From the NCBI GenBank assembly GCA_045544195.1, contig JAZPYO010000053.1:1-53791 (forward strand): a stretch of 53,791 nt of DNA, written 5' to 3'. Below the pieces are notes generated by a model. That model had not been told where the DNA came from. It saw only the letters and a list, made by a program, of their open reading frames with translations, and did no database searches. The stretch comes from RGIG7213 sp045544195 (GTDB lineage: Bacteria; Bacillota; Clostridia; Oscillospirales; CAG-272). The translations under genes and the position numbers were made by a program. Every line of letters starts with the position of its first letter. Position 1 is the stretch's first letter. Below, one piece after another: positions 31,697 through 40,536 of the stretch.

Positions 31697-34600
31697 TCAA
31701 AGACGGATTCTTTTTTTGTCCAAGATCACGGCAATGGCAGAAAAAGCAACGAAGCTGAGTACAGCGTATGACACGGTATTATCCGATGTATCGGGGTTTT
31801 CCGTATTCGAGTCTTCCTCGCTGTATGGCACAAAGCGAGCTGTGAGAGATGTATCGGACGTAACGCAAAATCTGTATGATTCATCTGTCGAAACGCACTG
31901 TCCGTCAGTATACCAGCCATCGAAAGCATAGCCCTCCTTCGCCGATGCGGAAACCTTAGCAAATGAACCGTAAAAATGCATACCGTTGCCGCTTACCGTA
32001 CCATATGAGCTATCCTCTGTCGAAGCACGCACAGAGTACATTGCGCTTGCGTTTTCCGCCCCTTTAAGATCGCTGGCTGAGTTTATGGTCGTATTATCCG
32101 AGTCCTCAAGCGTGCTTTCAACGCCCGAGATGCGCGCTGTGATGCTTTCCCCTTCAATCATCGAAAGATCAAAATAATTCGTATTTCTCACATACATTCC
32201 CTCAGCGGCGCTATATTCATTCACACCGTAATTTACACTGTCATCTTCTCTGCAAGTTATCTTGATCTCATAATCGGAATCATCGGGCAGAACTATAAAT
32301 TTCTGTCCGTTATCGTCAAGCCCGTAAATGTATGATGAATCCTCTATGTGCTGCGGTTGCTCGTTAACTATGCTGGCTACTGTGTTTCCGTTTTTGTCAT
32401 ATACAGTAACATCTACCGCGCAGTTGACACGTACTACTGAAAAATTGCCGTCATTCATTCCGCTTTCAACCGTATTGCCGTAATTTTCATCGAGTACAAC
32501 AAGCCATGCGTAACACAATTCGGGAAAGTGTGCCGCGCCGAGCGAATCTATATTCATAACCGCCGTGGTGAAATAATTCGGATGTTGAACAACGAGATCG
32601 AGCATAAGCGAAGCGAGCTTTTTACCGGCCGCATCAACTGCTGCTTTATCATAATCGGTGACACCGGCATCATCTAATGCTTTTATAAGCCAATCCGATA
32701 CTACCTGAAATGCGTCTGTTTTATCTCCCCACGGATTGAGTCCGCCGTTCCACACATATGACCAGGCAAGACTTCCCCACTCATTTTGTGCCGACGCCAT
32801 AACGGAATCTATCATTATTTTTGACTGAGCATCAGTGCATCCGAAAAATACAGAGCAAACATCTCTTATCTGGCTTTGATAGTTTGCAACGTAATTACTG
32901 CGATCCTTTATAAATTCATTTGCAAGTATCGTTATGTAGTTTGATAAAAACAAACCCTGTGAAAAGTTGTTATCGGTATCATCCTGAATATACGATATCG
33001 GCTTGCCGCCGGGCAGCCAGTTTGAAATACCGAGCTTTTTCATCTGAAAATCGTCAACATAATACGTTGCTGTGCTGTAAAGAGAATAATACACCTTAAG
33101 CATTTCCTCTTTCAGAAGCCCATATGTTTCAGGGTCTGCCTCAGGCGAAGGAAGATAAAGATCGACTCCGTATCTGCAAAATCCCATAGCAGACGGAGCA
33201 ACATACGGAACAGGATCACTCGAATTAAGGATGTTGAATATATTTCCGTACTTACTTTGGCCTTTTACCTGATCTGTCAGAGCCCCTGCGGGAGTTTCAA
33301 AGCAGTAAGCAAAGACATCATCAAGCGTGTAAGATATCTCCGTTGAAAGCACTTGTCCATCATCAATAGCGCCTGCTAACAAATTGGCTGTTGCCGCGGC
33401 TCTGCTGTAGCCTGTCAGCCATAGCTTGACCTTGCCTTCGATATTCTGCTGAGAAATATATTCCTTTAAGAACATCAACACCTCGTTTTTCGCCTGTGCA
33501 AAGCCCTCGTGCTGTCCTGATGTGCCTATCGTGAAATTACTTGCCCATTCCTGCTCATAGCCTCCGCCACGCACCGCCAAAGCGATCAAGGTGTATTTCT
33601 CGCCGTTTACATATATGGGCATATTTCCTGCGATAGCGGCGATGGAATCGGTAGTCGGCTTTTTATAGAACCAATCGTTTTCTGAAATATTTTCTTTCTT
33701 TATTCCGATACTGTGCAAAAGCTCTTCTGCATTCTGACTTTTGCGTGTGTAATCGATCTGATCGCCAATCTCGCTTCCGAATGCGGACATAGCAAAGCTC
33801 AGCGACATCGTTGACAGACTTGAATTGTACTTATATGAGCTGTTTGCAAAGTAATCGCTTGTGTAATAGCAGGTCAACGGATAATCGTCGCCCGATTGAT
33901 AGTTAAATGTAATCTTTTTCAGTCTGTTGGAGATCAGCCCCGCAATTTCTGAAAATGCGATTTCAAGCCCTTCGGCATCCGAAACCGAATAAAAATGATC
34001 ATCAAAATCGGCTATATCCCTTGCTGTCATTTGAAAAAATGCAGCAAGCCTCTTTCCCGAAGACGAAATATTCTCCATCGATCGAAACAGACCTATAGAG
34101 TAAACGTAAACCCCATCATCCTTCAATCTTTGCGAAGCGTTAATAGCGGAATTTGCATAAGCGTACAGGTGTACAGACGTATCAAATCTGTAACACTCAC
34201 TTGCTATCGTATCCCGACTGTAAACACCGCTGTAATCATATTCTCCGTTATTTGTTATACCCGTTGATACGAGTATCACACTTTTTATCGCATTGTCAGG
34301 CGCATTTTCAAGCACGCTTTCAGCCATGATCAATGCAGATGAAATATCTCGCATATTATCCTGCGGCTCTATTTTCTCAATCTTTTCTGACAAAAGGTCG
34401 GTATCTGATGTAAAATCAGACAGTAAATATGCCTGCGATCTGTATGTAATGACAGAAATATAATTTTCGTCTGCCGAATCGGCTGCTGCTGACAAAAACC
34501 TTTCTGATGCAGCCTTTACCTCATCGATCGACGTTTTGGCGGTATATATGACCTTTCCTGCACTTCTGAAATTCGCTTCATTTGACGAATCCAACACAAG

Positions 34601-34711
34601 CACCGTATATCTTGGCAAAGGAGCTGCAGCTGCCGTATCAGCATAAACGCTTACGGGAATACCCGCAAATACGACAGATAATACTATAAGCAACAATATT
34701 ATCTTTTTCAA
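31697..34711 (-). CDS. Wall-anchored VWA plus lipase-like protein
   Basis: A 1004-residue exported protein starting at TTG with GGAGG upstream. After the signal peptide comes a von Willebrand A-like domain (about 30-250; VLVLDSSNEANF with a weakened MIDAS). Next is an alpha/beta-hydrolase region of lipase-3 type with the nucleophile elbow TGYSRAAATANLLA near residue 432, where the usual second Gly of GxSxG is Ala. A long helical part, a beta-rich segment and one FxGWYTDG-type InlB B-repeat (about 935-975) follow. The tail NPDTSDN-helix-KKRIRL resembles a sorting signal. It is probably a surface esterase or a binding protein derived from one. Confidence 0.82.
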   Translation of the reverse strand: MKKIILLLIVLSVVFAGIPVSVYADTAAAAPLPRYTVLVLDSSNEANFRSAGKVIYTAKTSIDEVKAASERFLSAAADSADENYISVITYRSQAYLLSDFTSDTDLLSEKIEKIEPQDNMRDISSALIMAESVLENAPDNAIKSVILVSTGITNNGEYDYSGVYSRDTIASECYRFDTSVHLYAYANSAINASQRLKDDGVYVYSIGLFRSMENISSSGKRLAAFFQMTARDIADFDDHFYSVSDAEGLEIAFSEIAGLISNRLKKITFNYQSGDDYPLTCYYTSDYFANSSYKYNSSLSTMSLSFAMSAFGSEIGDQIDYTRKSQNAEELLHSIGIKKENISENDWFYKKPTTDSIAAIAGNMPIYVNGEKYTLIALAVRGGGYEQEWASNFTIGTSGQHEGFAQAKNEVLMFLKEYISQQNIEGKVKLWLTGYSRAAATANLLAGAIDDGQVLSTEISYTLDDVFAYCFETPAGALTDQVKGQSKYGNIFNILNSSDPVPYVAPSAMGFCRYGVDLYLPSPEADPETYGLLKEEMLKVYYSLYSTATYYVDDFQMKKLGISNWLPGGKPISYIQDDTDNNFSQGLFLSNYITILANEFIKDRSNYVANYQSQIRDVCSVFFGCTDAQSKIMIDSVMASAQNEWGSLAWSYVWNGGLNPWGDKTDAFQVVSDWLIKALDDAGVTDYDKAAVDAAGKKLASLMLDLVVQHPNYFTTAVMNIDSLGAAHFPELCYAWLVVLDENYGNTVESGMNDGNFSVVRVNCAVDVTVYDKNGNTVASIVNEQPQHIEDSSYIYGLDDNGQKFIVLPDDSDYEIKITCREDDSVNYGVNEYSAAEGMYVRNTNYFDLSMIEGESITARISGVESTLEDSDNTTINSASDLKGAENASAMYSVRASTEDSSYGTVSGNGMHFYGSFAKVSASAKEGYAFDGWYTDGQCVSTDESYRFCVTSDTSLTARFVPYSEEDSNTENPDTSDNTVSYAVLSFVAFSAIAVILDKKRIRL

Positions 34712-34753
34712 TGATTTCCTCCGATCTTCAACACAATTTCGATTATTACCTTC

Positions 34754-34782
34754 ATTATACCATAATAAAAAATGAAATTCAA
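34754..34782 (-). promoter_or_regulatory. Promoter of the VWA-lipase gene
   Basis: TTGAAT (34777-34782), 17-bp spacer, TATAAT (34754-34759) on the minus strand, about 40 bp before the TTG start. Confidence 0.65.
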
Positions 34783-34870
34783 TATAAATATTTTATTTTC
34801 CGTTTAAAGCTGAATAACGGTTACTATTGTAAATTTATAAGGAATTAAGGTGAAAAATTATTTTTTAATC

Positions 34871-34899
34871 TTGTAAAAAGACATTCAGTATGGTATAAT
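34871..34899 (+). promoter_or_regulatory. Promoter of the tdk-dgt-DHH-surE operon
   Basis: TTGTAA (34871-34876), 17-bp spacer, TATAAT (34894-34899), about 50 bp upstream of the thymidine kinase start. Confidence 0.65.
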
Positions 34900-34951
34900 T
34901 ACAAAGGTTTGTCTTTTAACGAAAACATCGCTTTATGCGCACGGAGTAATT

Positions 34952-35539
34952 ATGGCTAAATTATATTTTAAATACGGAGCTATGGGTTCTTCTAAAACCG
35001 CAAACGCTCTTATAACAAAATTCAATTATGAAGAAAGAGGTATGCGTGTATGGCTTATAAAGCCATCGCTTGATGACCGCGACGGTGCTGACACGGTACG
35101 CTCACGTATCGGTCTGCAATCAAAGGCGTTTGTCATTTCCAAGGATATGGACATATACGAGGAGTTTAAAAAGCAACAAGCGTGTCATGCAATAATAGCT
35201 GACGAATGTCAGTTTTTCAAAAAGGAGCAGATAGATCAGCTAAGAAGGATCGTTGACATTCTTGACATTCCCGTTCTCTGCTTTGGCTTACGAACAGACT
35301 TCTTGACGAATTTATTCGAGGGGAGCAGGCGCTTGTTTGAAGTAGCCGACTCCATAACCGAAATCAAAACCATCTGCTCGTGCGGTAACAAGGCTATTGT
35401 CAACGCAAGGATAAACGGCTGCGGCAAGGTCGTAACAACGGGCGGTCAGATACTTATCGGCGGCAACGATTCATACGTTGCAATGTGCCATAAGTGTTGG
35501 AAAAACGCAATTGAATCGGAAGATCGAAAGGATAAATAA
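34952..35539 (+). CDS. tdk: Thymidine kinase (type II)
   Basis: Phosphorylates thymidine and deoxyuridine with ATP for salvage, in the cytoplasm. The 195 residues have the P-loop GAMGSSKT (9-16), the Walker B-like ADECQFF, the lasso region and a zinc site (CSCG and CHKCW). The length is normal. It heads a five-gene operon of nucleotide enzymes, and the dGTPase ATG follows its stop codon directly. Its preferred substrate, thymidine, is also an entry point to the deo enzymes at 49-53 kb. Confidence 0.95.
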   Translation: MAKLYFKYGAMGSSKTANALITKFNYEERGMRVWLIKPSLDDRDGADTVRSRIGLQSKAFVISKDMDIYEEFKKQQACHAIIADECQFFKKEQIDQLRRIVDILDIPVLCFGLRTDFLTNLFEGSRRLFEVADSITEIKTICSCGNKAIVNARINGCGKVVTTGGQILIGGNDSYVAMCHKCWKNAIESEDRKDK

Positions 35540-36739
35540 ATGCATAAATATGAAGCTCTTTCCGACCGGCTTTCAAAGCAGATCGAGCACGAGATAAAGA
35601 CCTTGACATATAAGGATTTCTCATTTGACAGCAGTAAGGTCATTCGCCGCAGAGGTGAAAGTGATAAAGCGAATGTCTGGCGTACACCGTTTATACGCGA
35701 TATAGATAAAATAATGCACTGTCCGTATTACAGCAGATATGCCGATAAAACCCAGGTATTTTCCTTTTACAAGAACGATGATATAACAAGACGTAATCTG
35801 CACGTTCAGCTCGTATCGAGAATATCACGAACAATAGGTGCAACACTTCATTTAAATCTTGACCTTATTGAAGCGATAGCGCTCGGACACGATATAGGTC
35901 ACCCGGCATTTGCACACACAGGCGAACGCCATCTTGACGAGCTGTACAGGAAGCACACGGGAAAAAGATTTTTGCACAATCTGCAATCTGTGCGTGTTCT
36001 TGATAAGATATTTCCGTACAACGTATCACTTCAAACGCTTCATGATATAGCCGCCCACAATGGTGAATTGGAGCTTGATGAATACGTTCCCGTTCCGATA
36101 GACAGTTTTGAAGAATTTGATGCACTTATGGAAAAATGCAACGAAAGCATTGAGTTTTCAAATCATCTTATTCCCTGCACACTTGAAGGGGCGGTGGTCA
36201 GAATATCCGATATTATTGCATATCTCGGTAAAGACCGTCAGGATGCAGTACGCACGAAAATAGTTGATGAAAATGATTTCTATGACGAGGAGATAGGCTC
36301 GATCAATGCCGAAATAATAAATAACCTCGTTGTAAATATCATAGAAAACAGTTATGGAAAGCCTTATATCAAGCTTGATAAAAAGCACTTTGAAGCATTG
36401 AGAAAGCTCAAGCGTGAAAATTACAAGAAAATATATAATCATCCAAGATCAACGGAGCTTCTGGATGCTACGGTAAAGCCGATGATGTCGGATATATACG
36501 GTCAACTGCTTGACGATTTAAAAAACAATAACAGAAACTCGCCGATATTCACTCATCACATCGCACAGGTGAACCAGATATATTACCTGCATTCAACTCC
36601 ATATGAAAAAACAGAGCCAAATCAGCTTGTTGTCGATTATATTGCAAGTATGACGGACGATTATTTCATCGAGCTTCACCAATATTTATTTCCCGAGTCA
36701 AATTACCCTGTTGTATACAGAGGATATTTTGACGATTAA
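35540..36739 (+). CDS. dgt: dGTP triphosphohydrolase-like HD protein
   Basis: A 399-residue HD-domain enzyme that splits dNTPs to deoxynucleoside and triphosphate. The metal motif GHDIGHPAFAHTGERHLDEL (about 113-132), the RSDIDKIMH-like N-terminal segment and TLEGAVVRISDIIAYLGKDRQD are visible. The length and motifs fit the Gram-positive dGTPase branch; substrate preference among dNTPs is not certain. It lies directly downstream of tdk in the same operon. Together they set dNTP pools in opposite directions. Confidence 0.92.
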   Translation: MHKYEALSDRLSKQIEHEIKTLTYKDFSFDSSKVIRRRGESDKANVWRTPFIRDIDKIMHCPYYSRYADKTQVFSFYKNDDITRRNLHVQLVSRISRTIGATLHLNLDLIEAIALGHDIGHPAFAHTGERHLDELYRKHTGKRFLHNLQSVRVLDKIFPYNVSLQTLHDIAAHNGELELDEYVPVPIDSFEEFDALMEKCNESIEFSNHLIPCTLEGAVVRISDIIAYLGKDRQDAVRTKIVDENDFYDEEIGSINAEIINNLVVNIIENSYGKPYIKLDKKHFEALRKLKRENYKKIYNHPRSTELLDATVKPMMSDIYGQLLDDLKNNNRNSPIFTHHIAQVNQIYYLHSTPYEKTEPNQLVVDYIASMTDDYFIELHQYLFPESNYPVVYRGYFDD

Positions 36740-36759
36740 CAACACAAAGGAGCTTAAAA

Positions 36760-37704
36760 ATGTTTGAAAGTATATTCAACGCCATAAAAGAAAACTCAAC
36801 TATCATTATTCACAGACACAAAAATCCCGACGGCGATGCTCTGGGCAGCCAGATAGGCTTAAAGGCGATACTTAAGGAGAATTTTCCTGACAAGGCTGTA
36901 TATGCCGTAGGCGACTTTGCGGGCAGATATGCATTTATGGACGGCTCTGTAATGGACGAGATCGACGATTCGGTATACGTCAATGCCCTTGCAATAGTAC
37001 TTGATACGTCAGCCTCTGCCCTTATAAGCGACGAAAGATATAAAACTGCAAAGGCTACGGCAAGAATAGACCACCATATTTTTTGCGAGAAGATCACAGA
37101 TAATGAGGTAACTGACACAAGCTACGAAAGCTGCTGCGGACTTATAACAGAATTTGCTTTGGAATGCGGTCTTAAGCTGTCAAGTGTATCGGCAAAGGCG
37201 CTTTACACAGGCATGGTAACTGATTCGGGCAGATTTCGTTACGATTCAACAAGCCATAATACCTTCCGTCTTGCATCGGAGCTTATGAAGCATAGCTTTG
37301 ATACAAACAGTATTTTTTCAAATCTTTACGCAGACGATTTTGAATTTATCCGCTTAAGAGCGAAATTCATACTTAAGATCTGCCTTACTGAGCACGGTGT
37401 AGCGTATATATACACAGATAAGCAAGAGGCGATGTCATACGGTGTTGACACCTTTACCTTATCACGCAGTATGGTGAACACGATGGGCGATATCAAGGGC
37501 ATAAATATATGGGTGAATTTCACCGAAACAGACAACGGTGTTCTTGCAGAGCTCAGATCCAACAAACACAATATAAATCCCGTGGCAGTAAAATACGGCG
37601 GCGGCGGTCACGCCAAGGCGAGCGGTGCAACACTTAAAAGCCGTGAAGAAGCTATGAATATGCTGAACGATCTTATAAAATTCAATAAGGAAGAAGACAA
37701 ATGA
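36760..37704 (+). CDS. DHH phosphoesterase, NrnA-like (first copy)
   Basis: A 314-residue bifunctional-type oligoribonuclease/pAp phosphatase relative. The DHH domain has HRHKNPDGDALGSQIG, a metal Asp in VLDTSAS and DHH in RIDHHIF. The DHHA1 domain ends in KYGGGGHAKASGA. Members degrade nanoRNA and 3'-phosphoadenosine 5'-phosphate in the cytoplasm. It overlaps the next, paralogous gene by 4 bp. The symbol is left empty because two paralogs make assignment ambiguous. Confidence 0.9.
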   Translation: MFESIFNAIKENSTIIIHRHKNPDGDALGSQIGLKAILKENFPDKAVYAVGDFAGRYAFMDGSVMDEIDDSVYVNALAIVLDTSASALISDERYKTAKATARIDHHIFCEKITDNEVTDTSYESCCGLITEFALECGLKLSSVSAKALYTGMVTDSGRFRYDSTSHNTFRLASELMKHSFDTNSIFSNLYADDFEFIRLRAKFILKICLTEHGVAYIYTDKQEAMSYGVDTFTLSRSMVNTMGDIKGINIWVNFTETDNGVLAELRSNKHNINPVAVKYGGGGHAKASGATLKSREEAMNMLNDLIKFNKEEDK

Positions 37705-38678
37705 CAAATGATATGAAAAAGATCCTTGAGAAGATCAAGGAGTATGACAAAATAATTATATTCCGCCATTACAGGCCCGACGGCGATGCCATTGGCTCAA
37801 CAAAGGGATTGGCGGAGATAATAAAAAACACATTTCCGATCAAGCGTGTTTATCTGCAAAACAACGATTTTTCCGATCACCTTGCCTTTCTCGGCAAAGA
37901 GGATGAGCCATTACAGGACGAAGAATACAGCGATGCTTTAGGTATTGCAGTAGACACGGCGACGCTTGACCGACTGTCGAATCAAAAGTTTACGCTTTGC
38001 AAGGAACGCATAAAGATCGACCATCATATTCCCGTGGAATCATACGCAGATATTGAATGGGTTGAAGAACACCGTTCATCATCGTGTGAAATGATAGCGG
38101 CATTTTATGATGCATTCAAAAACGAGCTTGTGATGACTCCGACGGCGGCATACTATATTTACACAGGAATGGTCACAGACTCCGGAAGATTTCGTTTCAG
38201 AGAGGTGTCAGGCGAAACACTTCGCCTTGCAGGATTGCTTTTAGATCAGAAATTCGATACAGAAACTCTGTATGCAAATCTCTATTTGCGTGAATTTGAC
38301 AGCTTTAAGTTTGAATCACACGTTCACAAAAATATGAAAATATCCGAAAACGGTGTTGCCAGCGTTCACGTTACACGCGCTATGCAGCAGCAGTTTCAGC
38401 TTTCTAACGAGCAGGCAAGTGCGTCTGTATCGTATATGGACTCTATCAAAGGCTCTTTGATATGGCTTGCATTTATTGATAATGAAGACGGCTCTATCCG
38501 TGTAAGACTCCGCTCACGCTTTGTGACTATAAGCGAGCTTGCCCAAAAATACGGCGGCGGCGGTCATGCTTGCGCCGCGGGCGCGACCGTTCATTCACGC
38601 AAGGAAATGAACGCTCTTATCAAGGAAGCTGACACGCTTTTGAAGGAATATAAGGAAAACAATGAGGGATGGCTATGA
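37701..38678 (+). CDS. DHH phosphoesterase, NrnA-like (second copy)
   Basis: A 325-residue paralog of the preceding gene with the same order of motifs: FRHYRPDGDAIGSTKG, AVDTATLD, IDHHIPVE, and the DHHA1 signature KYGGGGHACAAGA. Sequence drift between the two copies is substantial, so the duplication is old and the pair may have divided substrates. It overlaps the upstream gene (ATGA) and the downstream surE (ATGA), so translation is coupled. Confidence 0.9.
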   Translation: MTNDMKKILEKIKEYDKIIIFRHYRPDGDAIGSTKGLAEIIKNTFPIKRVYLQNNDFSDHLAFLGKEDEPLQDEEYSDALGIAVDTATLDRLSNQKFTLCKERIKIDHHIPVESYADIEWVEEHRSSSCEMIAAFYDAFKNELVMTPTAAYYIYTGMVTDSGRFRFREVSGETLRLAGLLLDQKFDTETLYANLYLREFDSFKFESHVHKNMKISENGVASVHVTRAMQQQFQLSNEQASASVSYMDSIKGSLIWLAFIDNEDGSIRVRLRSRFVTISELAQKYGGGGHACAAGATVHSRKEMNALIKEADTLLKEYKENNEGWL

Positions 38679-39391
38679 GAATACTTATAACTAACGATGA
38701 CGGTTATGATAATCTCGGCATACAGCTATTGGCAAAGTGGGCATCAAAGCTCGGAAATGTAACTGTTGTTGCACCAAAAACGGAGCAAAGCGGAACAAGT
38801 CACGCCATTGACTTCATACACCCTACGGAAATAAAGAAAATTCCCTTTTCAGATGGAATAGAAGCGTATTATATGGCATCAAGTCCCGCTGATTGCGTAA
38901 GATTCGGAGTTATAGGTCTTGAAAGAAAATACGATCTTGTTTTATCCGGCATTAACAAGGGTGTTAATGTGGGCGGTGACATCGTATATTCAGGAACTGT
39001 CGGCGCAATATTCGAAGCATCGAAGCACGGCATTCCCGCAATTGCGTTTTCAACATTCGTAGACGGTCAGAAGCACGCATACAGTCAGCTTGATAGGGTT
39101 TACAAATATATAACCGAAAACAAGCTCTTAGAGGAAAATCCTCTTTACAATGTCAATATTCCGAATGAGATAAAGGGTATTCGGATAACATATCAAGGAT
39201 CACAGTATTTTTCCGATCATTTTGAAAAGCTCGATGGAGATATATATATTCAAACAGGAGAACGCATACCTGATGAATATCCTTATGATCTTGACAGGGA
39301 TACTGTGGCCATACACGAAGGTTTTATTTCTCTGACCCCCTTGCTTGCGACGAGAACAAATATGGAAATATTTTATAAGCACAAGAAATAA
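38675..39391 (+). CDS. surE: 5'/3'-nucleotidase SurE
   Basis: A metal-dependent nucleotidase acting on nucleoside 5'- and 3'-monophosphates in the cytoplasm. The 238 residues begin MRILITNDDGYDNLGIQLLA, the family signature with metal ligands Asp8-Asp9; SGINKGVNVGGDIVYSGTVG follows. The ATG at 38675 is preferred over the one at 38669 because GAGGG lies at correct distance only from the former, and it overlaps the previous stop in ATGA. Being able to use 3'-nucleotides, it suits products of the staphylococcal-type nuclease encoded nearby (inference). Confidence 0.94.
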   Translation: MRILITNDDGYDNLGIQLLAKWASKLGNVTVVAPKTEQSGTSHAIDFIHPTEIKKIPFSDGIEAYYMASSPADCVRFGVIGLERKYDLVLSGINKGVNVGGDIVYSGTVGAIFEASKHGIPAIAFSTFVDGQKHAYSQLDRVYKYITENKLLEENPLYNVNIPNEIKGIRITYQGSQYFSDHFEKLDGDIYIQTGERIPDEYPYDLDRDTVAIHEGFISLTPLLATRTNMEIFYKHKK

Positions 39392-39430
39392 TAAAACCGT
39401 CCGATGCAAATACATCGGACGGTTTTATTA
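39390..39430. terminator. Bidirectional terminator between surE and the RNase gene
   Basis: AATAAAACCGTCCGATG/CATCGGACGGTTTTATT perfect inverted repeat with a 6-base loop between convergent genes. It overlaps both stop codons. Confidence 0.9.
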
Positions 39431-40381
39431 TTTCGTCATATCATCGCTTACCGTAGGGACATACGGCGTAGGATTACAGTTATTTTTATCTGACAGCTTT
39501 CCTCCGCCTGTTATGTTACCAAACTTTTCTCCCCATCCTCCTTGATAATTCAGGTATTCCTGAAAATCATTGTAGTGGTTATTCGTATAAAACAAGTGCT
39601 TTTCGTTAATATCCTTTATCAATTCGCCGTTACTGTAATATCTTGTATAAACTATTCTTGCCGCACCGCGTGTTATTCTTGTCCCGTTATTGTAGACTGA
39701 TGCCTTGAATGAGGGATCGCAGGTAGTGCCCGTTGTGCCTACATCCAGCTCATAATATTCACAATAATTTATCAGCGGCAACAAGGGCTCATACGGATAT
39801 TTTTTAGTATCGCCCCAAAATCTTGAGTGGTTAAGACGCAAATACTTTCCCCACGGATTTGTAGATGGATTATCACTTTTTTTACTTATATAGTTTGCAG
39901 GTATTTCACCAAATGCAAAAACATACGCCGCAACCTCTTCAAGTGTTACGTATCCGCCGCCCTTATATACACGGTTTACAATATTGCCGTGTGAGTCGAT
40001 TATGTAATACGTATTTCCGTCTTCAGAATATCTTCCAAAGCTGTTGCGGACGTATAATCCACCCTTGACCAAACGGTCATCTGCAACCGTCGGTTCTTCG
40101 TTTTGTTCGGAAATACTTCCCGACATCAAAAAGTGCTGTGAACGGTAATGCGCATCGCTTGCACTGACGGCAGGGGTATAATTTGCATAAAACTCCGCTT
40201 TATTGACACCGACATACGGATCAGACGTTATTACAGGTTCTTCCTCATTATACGGAGCATTTGTTGACTGAAGTGTAATACTGACGGTAGAATCTGTGTT
40301 ATCCGTACCATCATAAACAGTATAGTCGCACCCTGAAAAAACAAGCAATAATATCAGTAATAAAGGTAAAAATCTTTTCAT
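39428..40381 (-). CDS. Barnase-like ribonuclease lipoprotein
   Basis: A 317-residue predicted lipoprotein (lipobox VFSGC, Cys18) with a low-complexity N-terminal linker. Residues about 145-280 resemble the barnase/guanyl-specific RNase fold: VTLEEVAAYVFAFGEIPANY matches the barnase DGVADYLQTYHKLPDNYI helix. Glu211 in YYELDVG, Arg238/Arg242 in TRGAARIVYT and His269 in YTNNHYNDF align in order with barnase Glu73, Arg83/Arg87 and His102. The spacings are longer than in barnase, so loops are inserted. No barstar-like inhibitor is nearby, which fits export. The start was set at the ATG with AAGGAGG upstream. It would cut extracellular RNA at the membrane surface (inference). Confidence 0.72.
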   Translation of the reverse strand: MKRFLPLLLILLLVFSGCDYTVYDGTDNTDSTVSITLQSTNAPYNEEEPVITSDPYVGVNKAEFYANYTPAVSASDAHYRSQHFLMSGSISEQNEEPTVADDRLVKGGLYVRNSFGRYSEDGNTYYIIDSHGNIVNRVYKGGGYVTLEEVAAYVFAFGEIPANYISKKSDNPSTNPWGKYLRLNHSRFWGDTKKYPYEPLLPLINYCEYYELDVGTTGTTCDPSFKASVYNNGTRITRGAARIVYTRYYSNGELIKDINEKHLFYTNNHYNDFQEYLNYQGGWGEKFGNITGGGKLSDKNNCNPTPYVPTVSDDMTK

Positions 40382-40486
40382 AATGAGCCTCCTTATGTAG
40401 TACCAATACATTATACAACACTTTTTATAAAATATCAAGCATATTATAAAAAATACGCATCAATATTATAATATCCGATCCTATGC

Positions 40487-40522
40487 AAAATGCCTGCAGC
40501 AACTAATTGCCGCAGGCATTTT
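40487..40522 (-). terminator. Terminator of the nuclease-importer gene group
   Basis: AAAATGCCTGC...GCAGGCATTTT stem with the inner GCAA/TTGC pair, 15 bp after the stop of the triple-repeat lipoprotein gene. Confidence 0.8.
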
Positions 40523-40536
40523 TTATTTACTGATAA

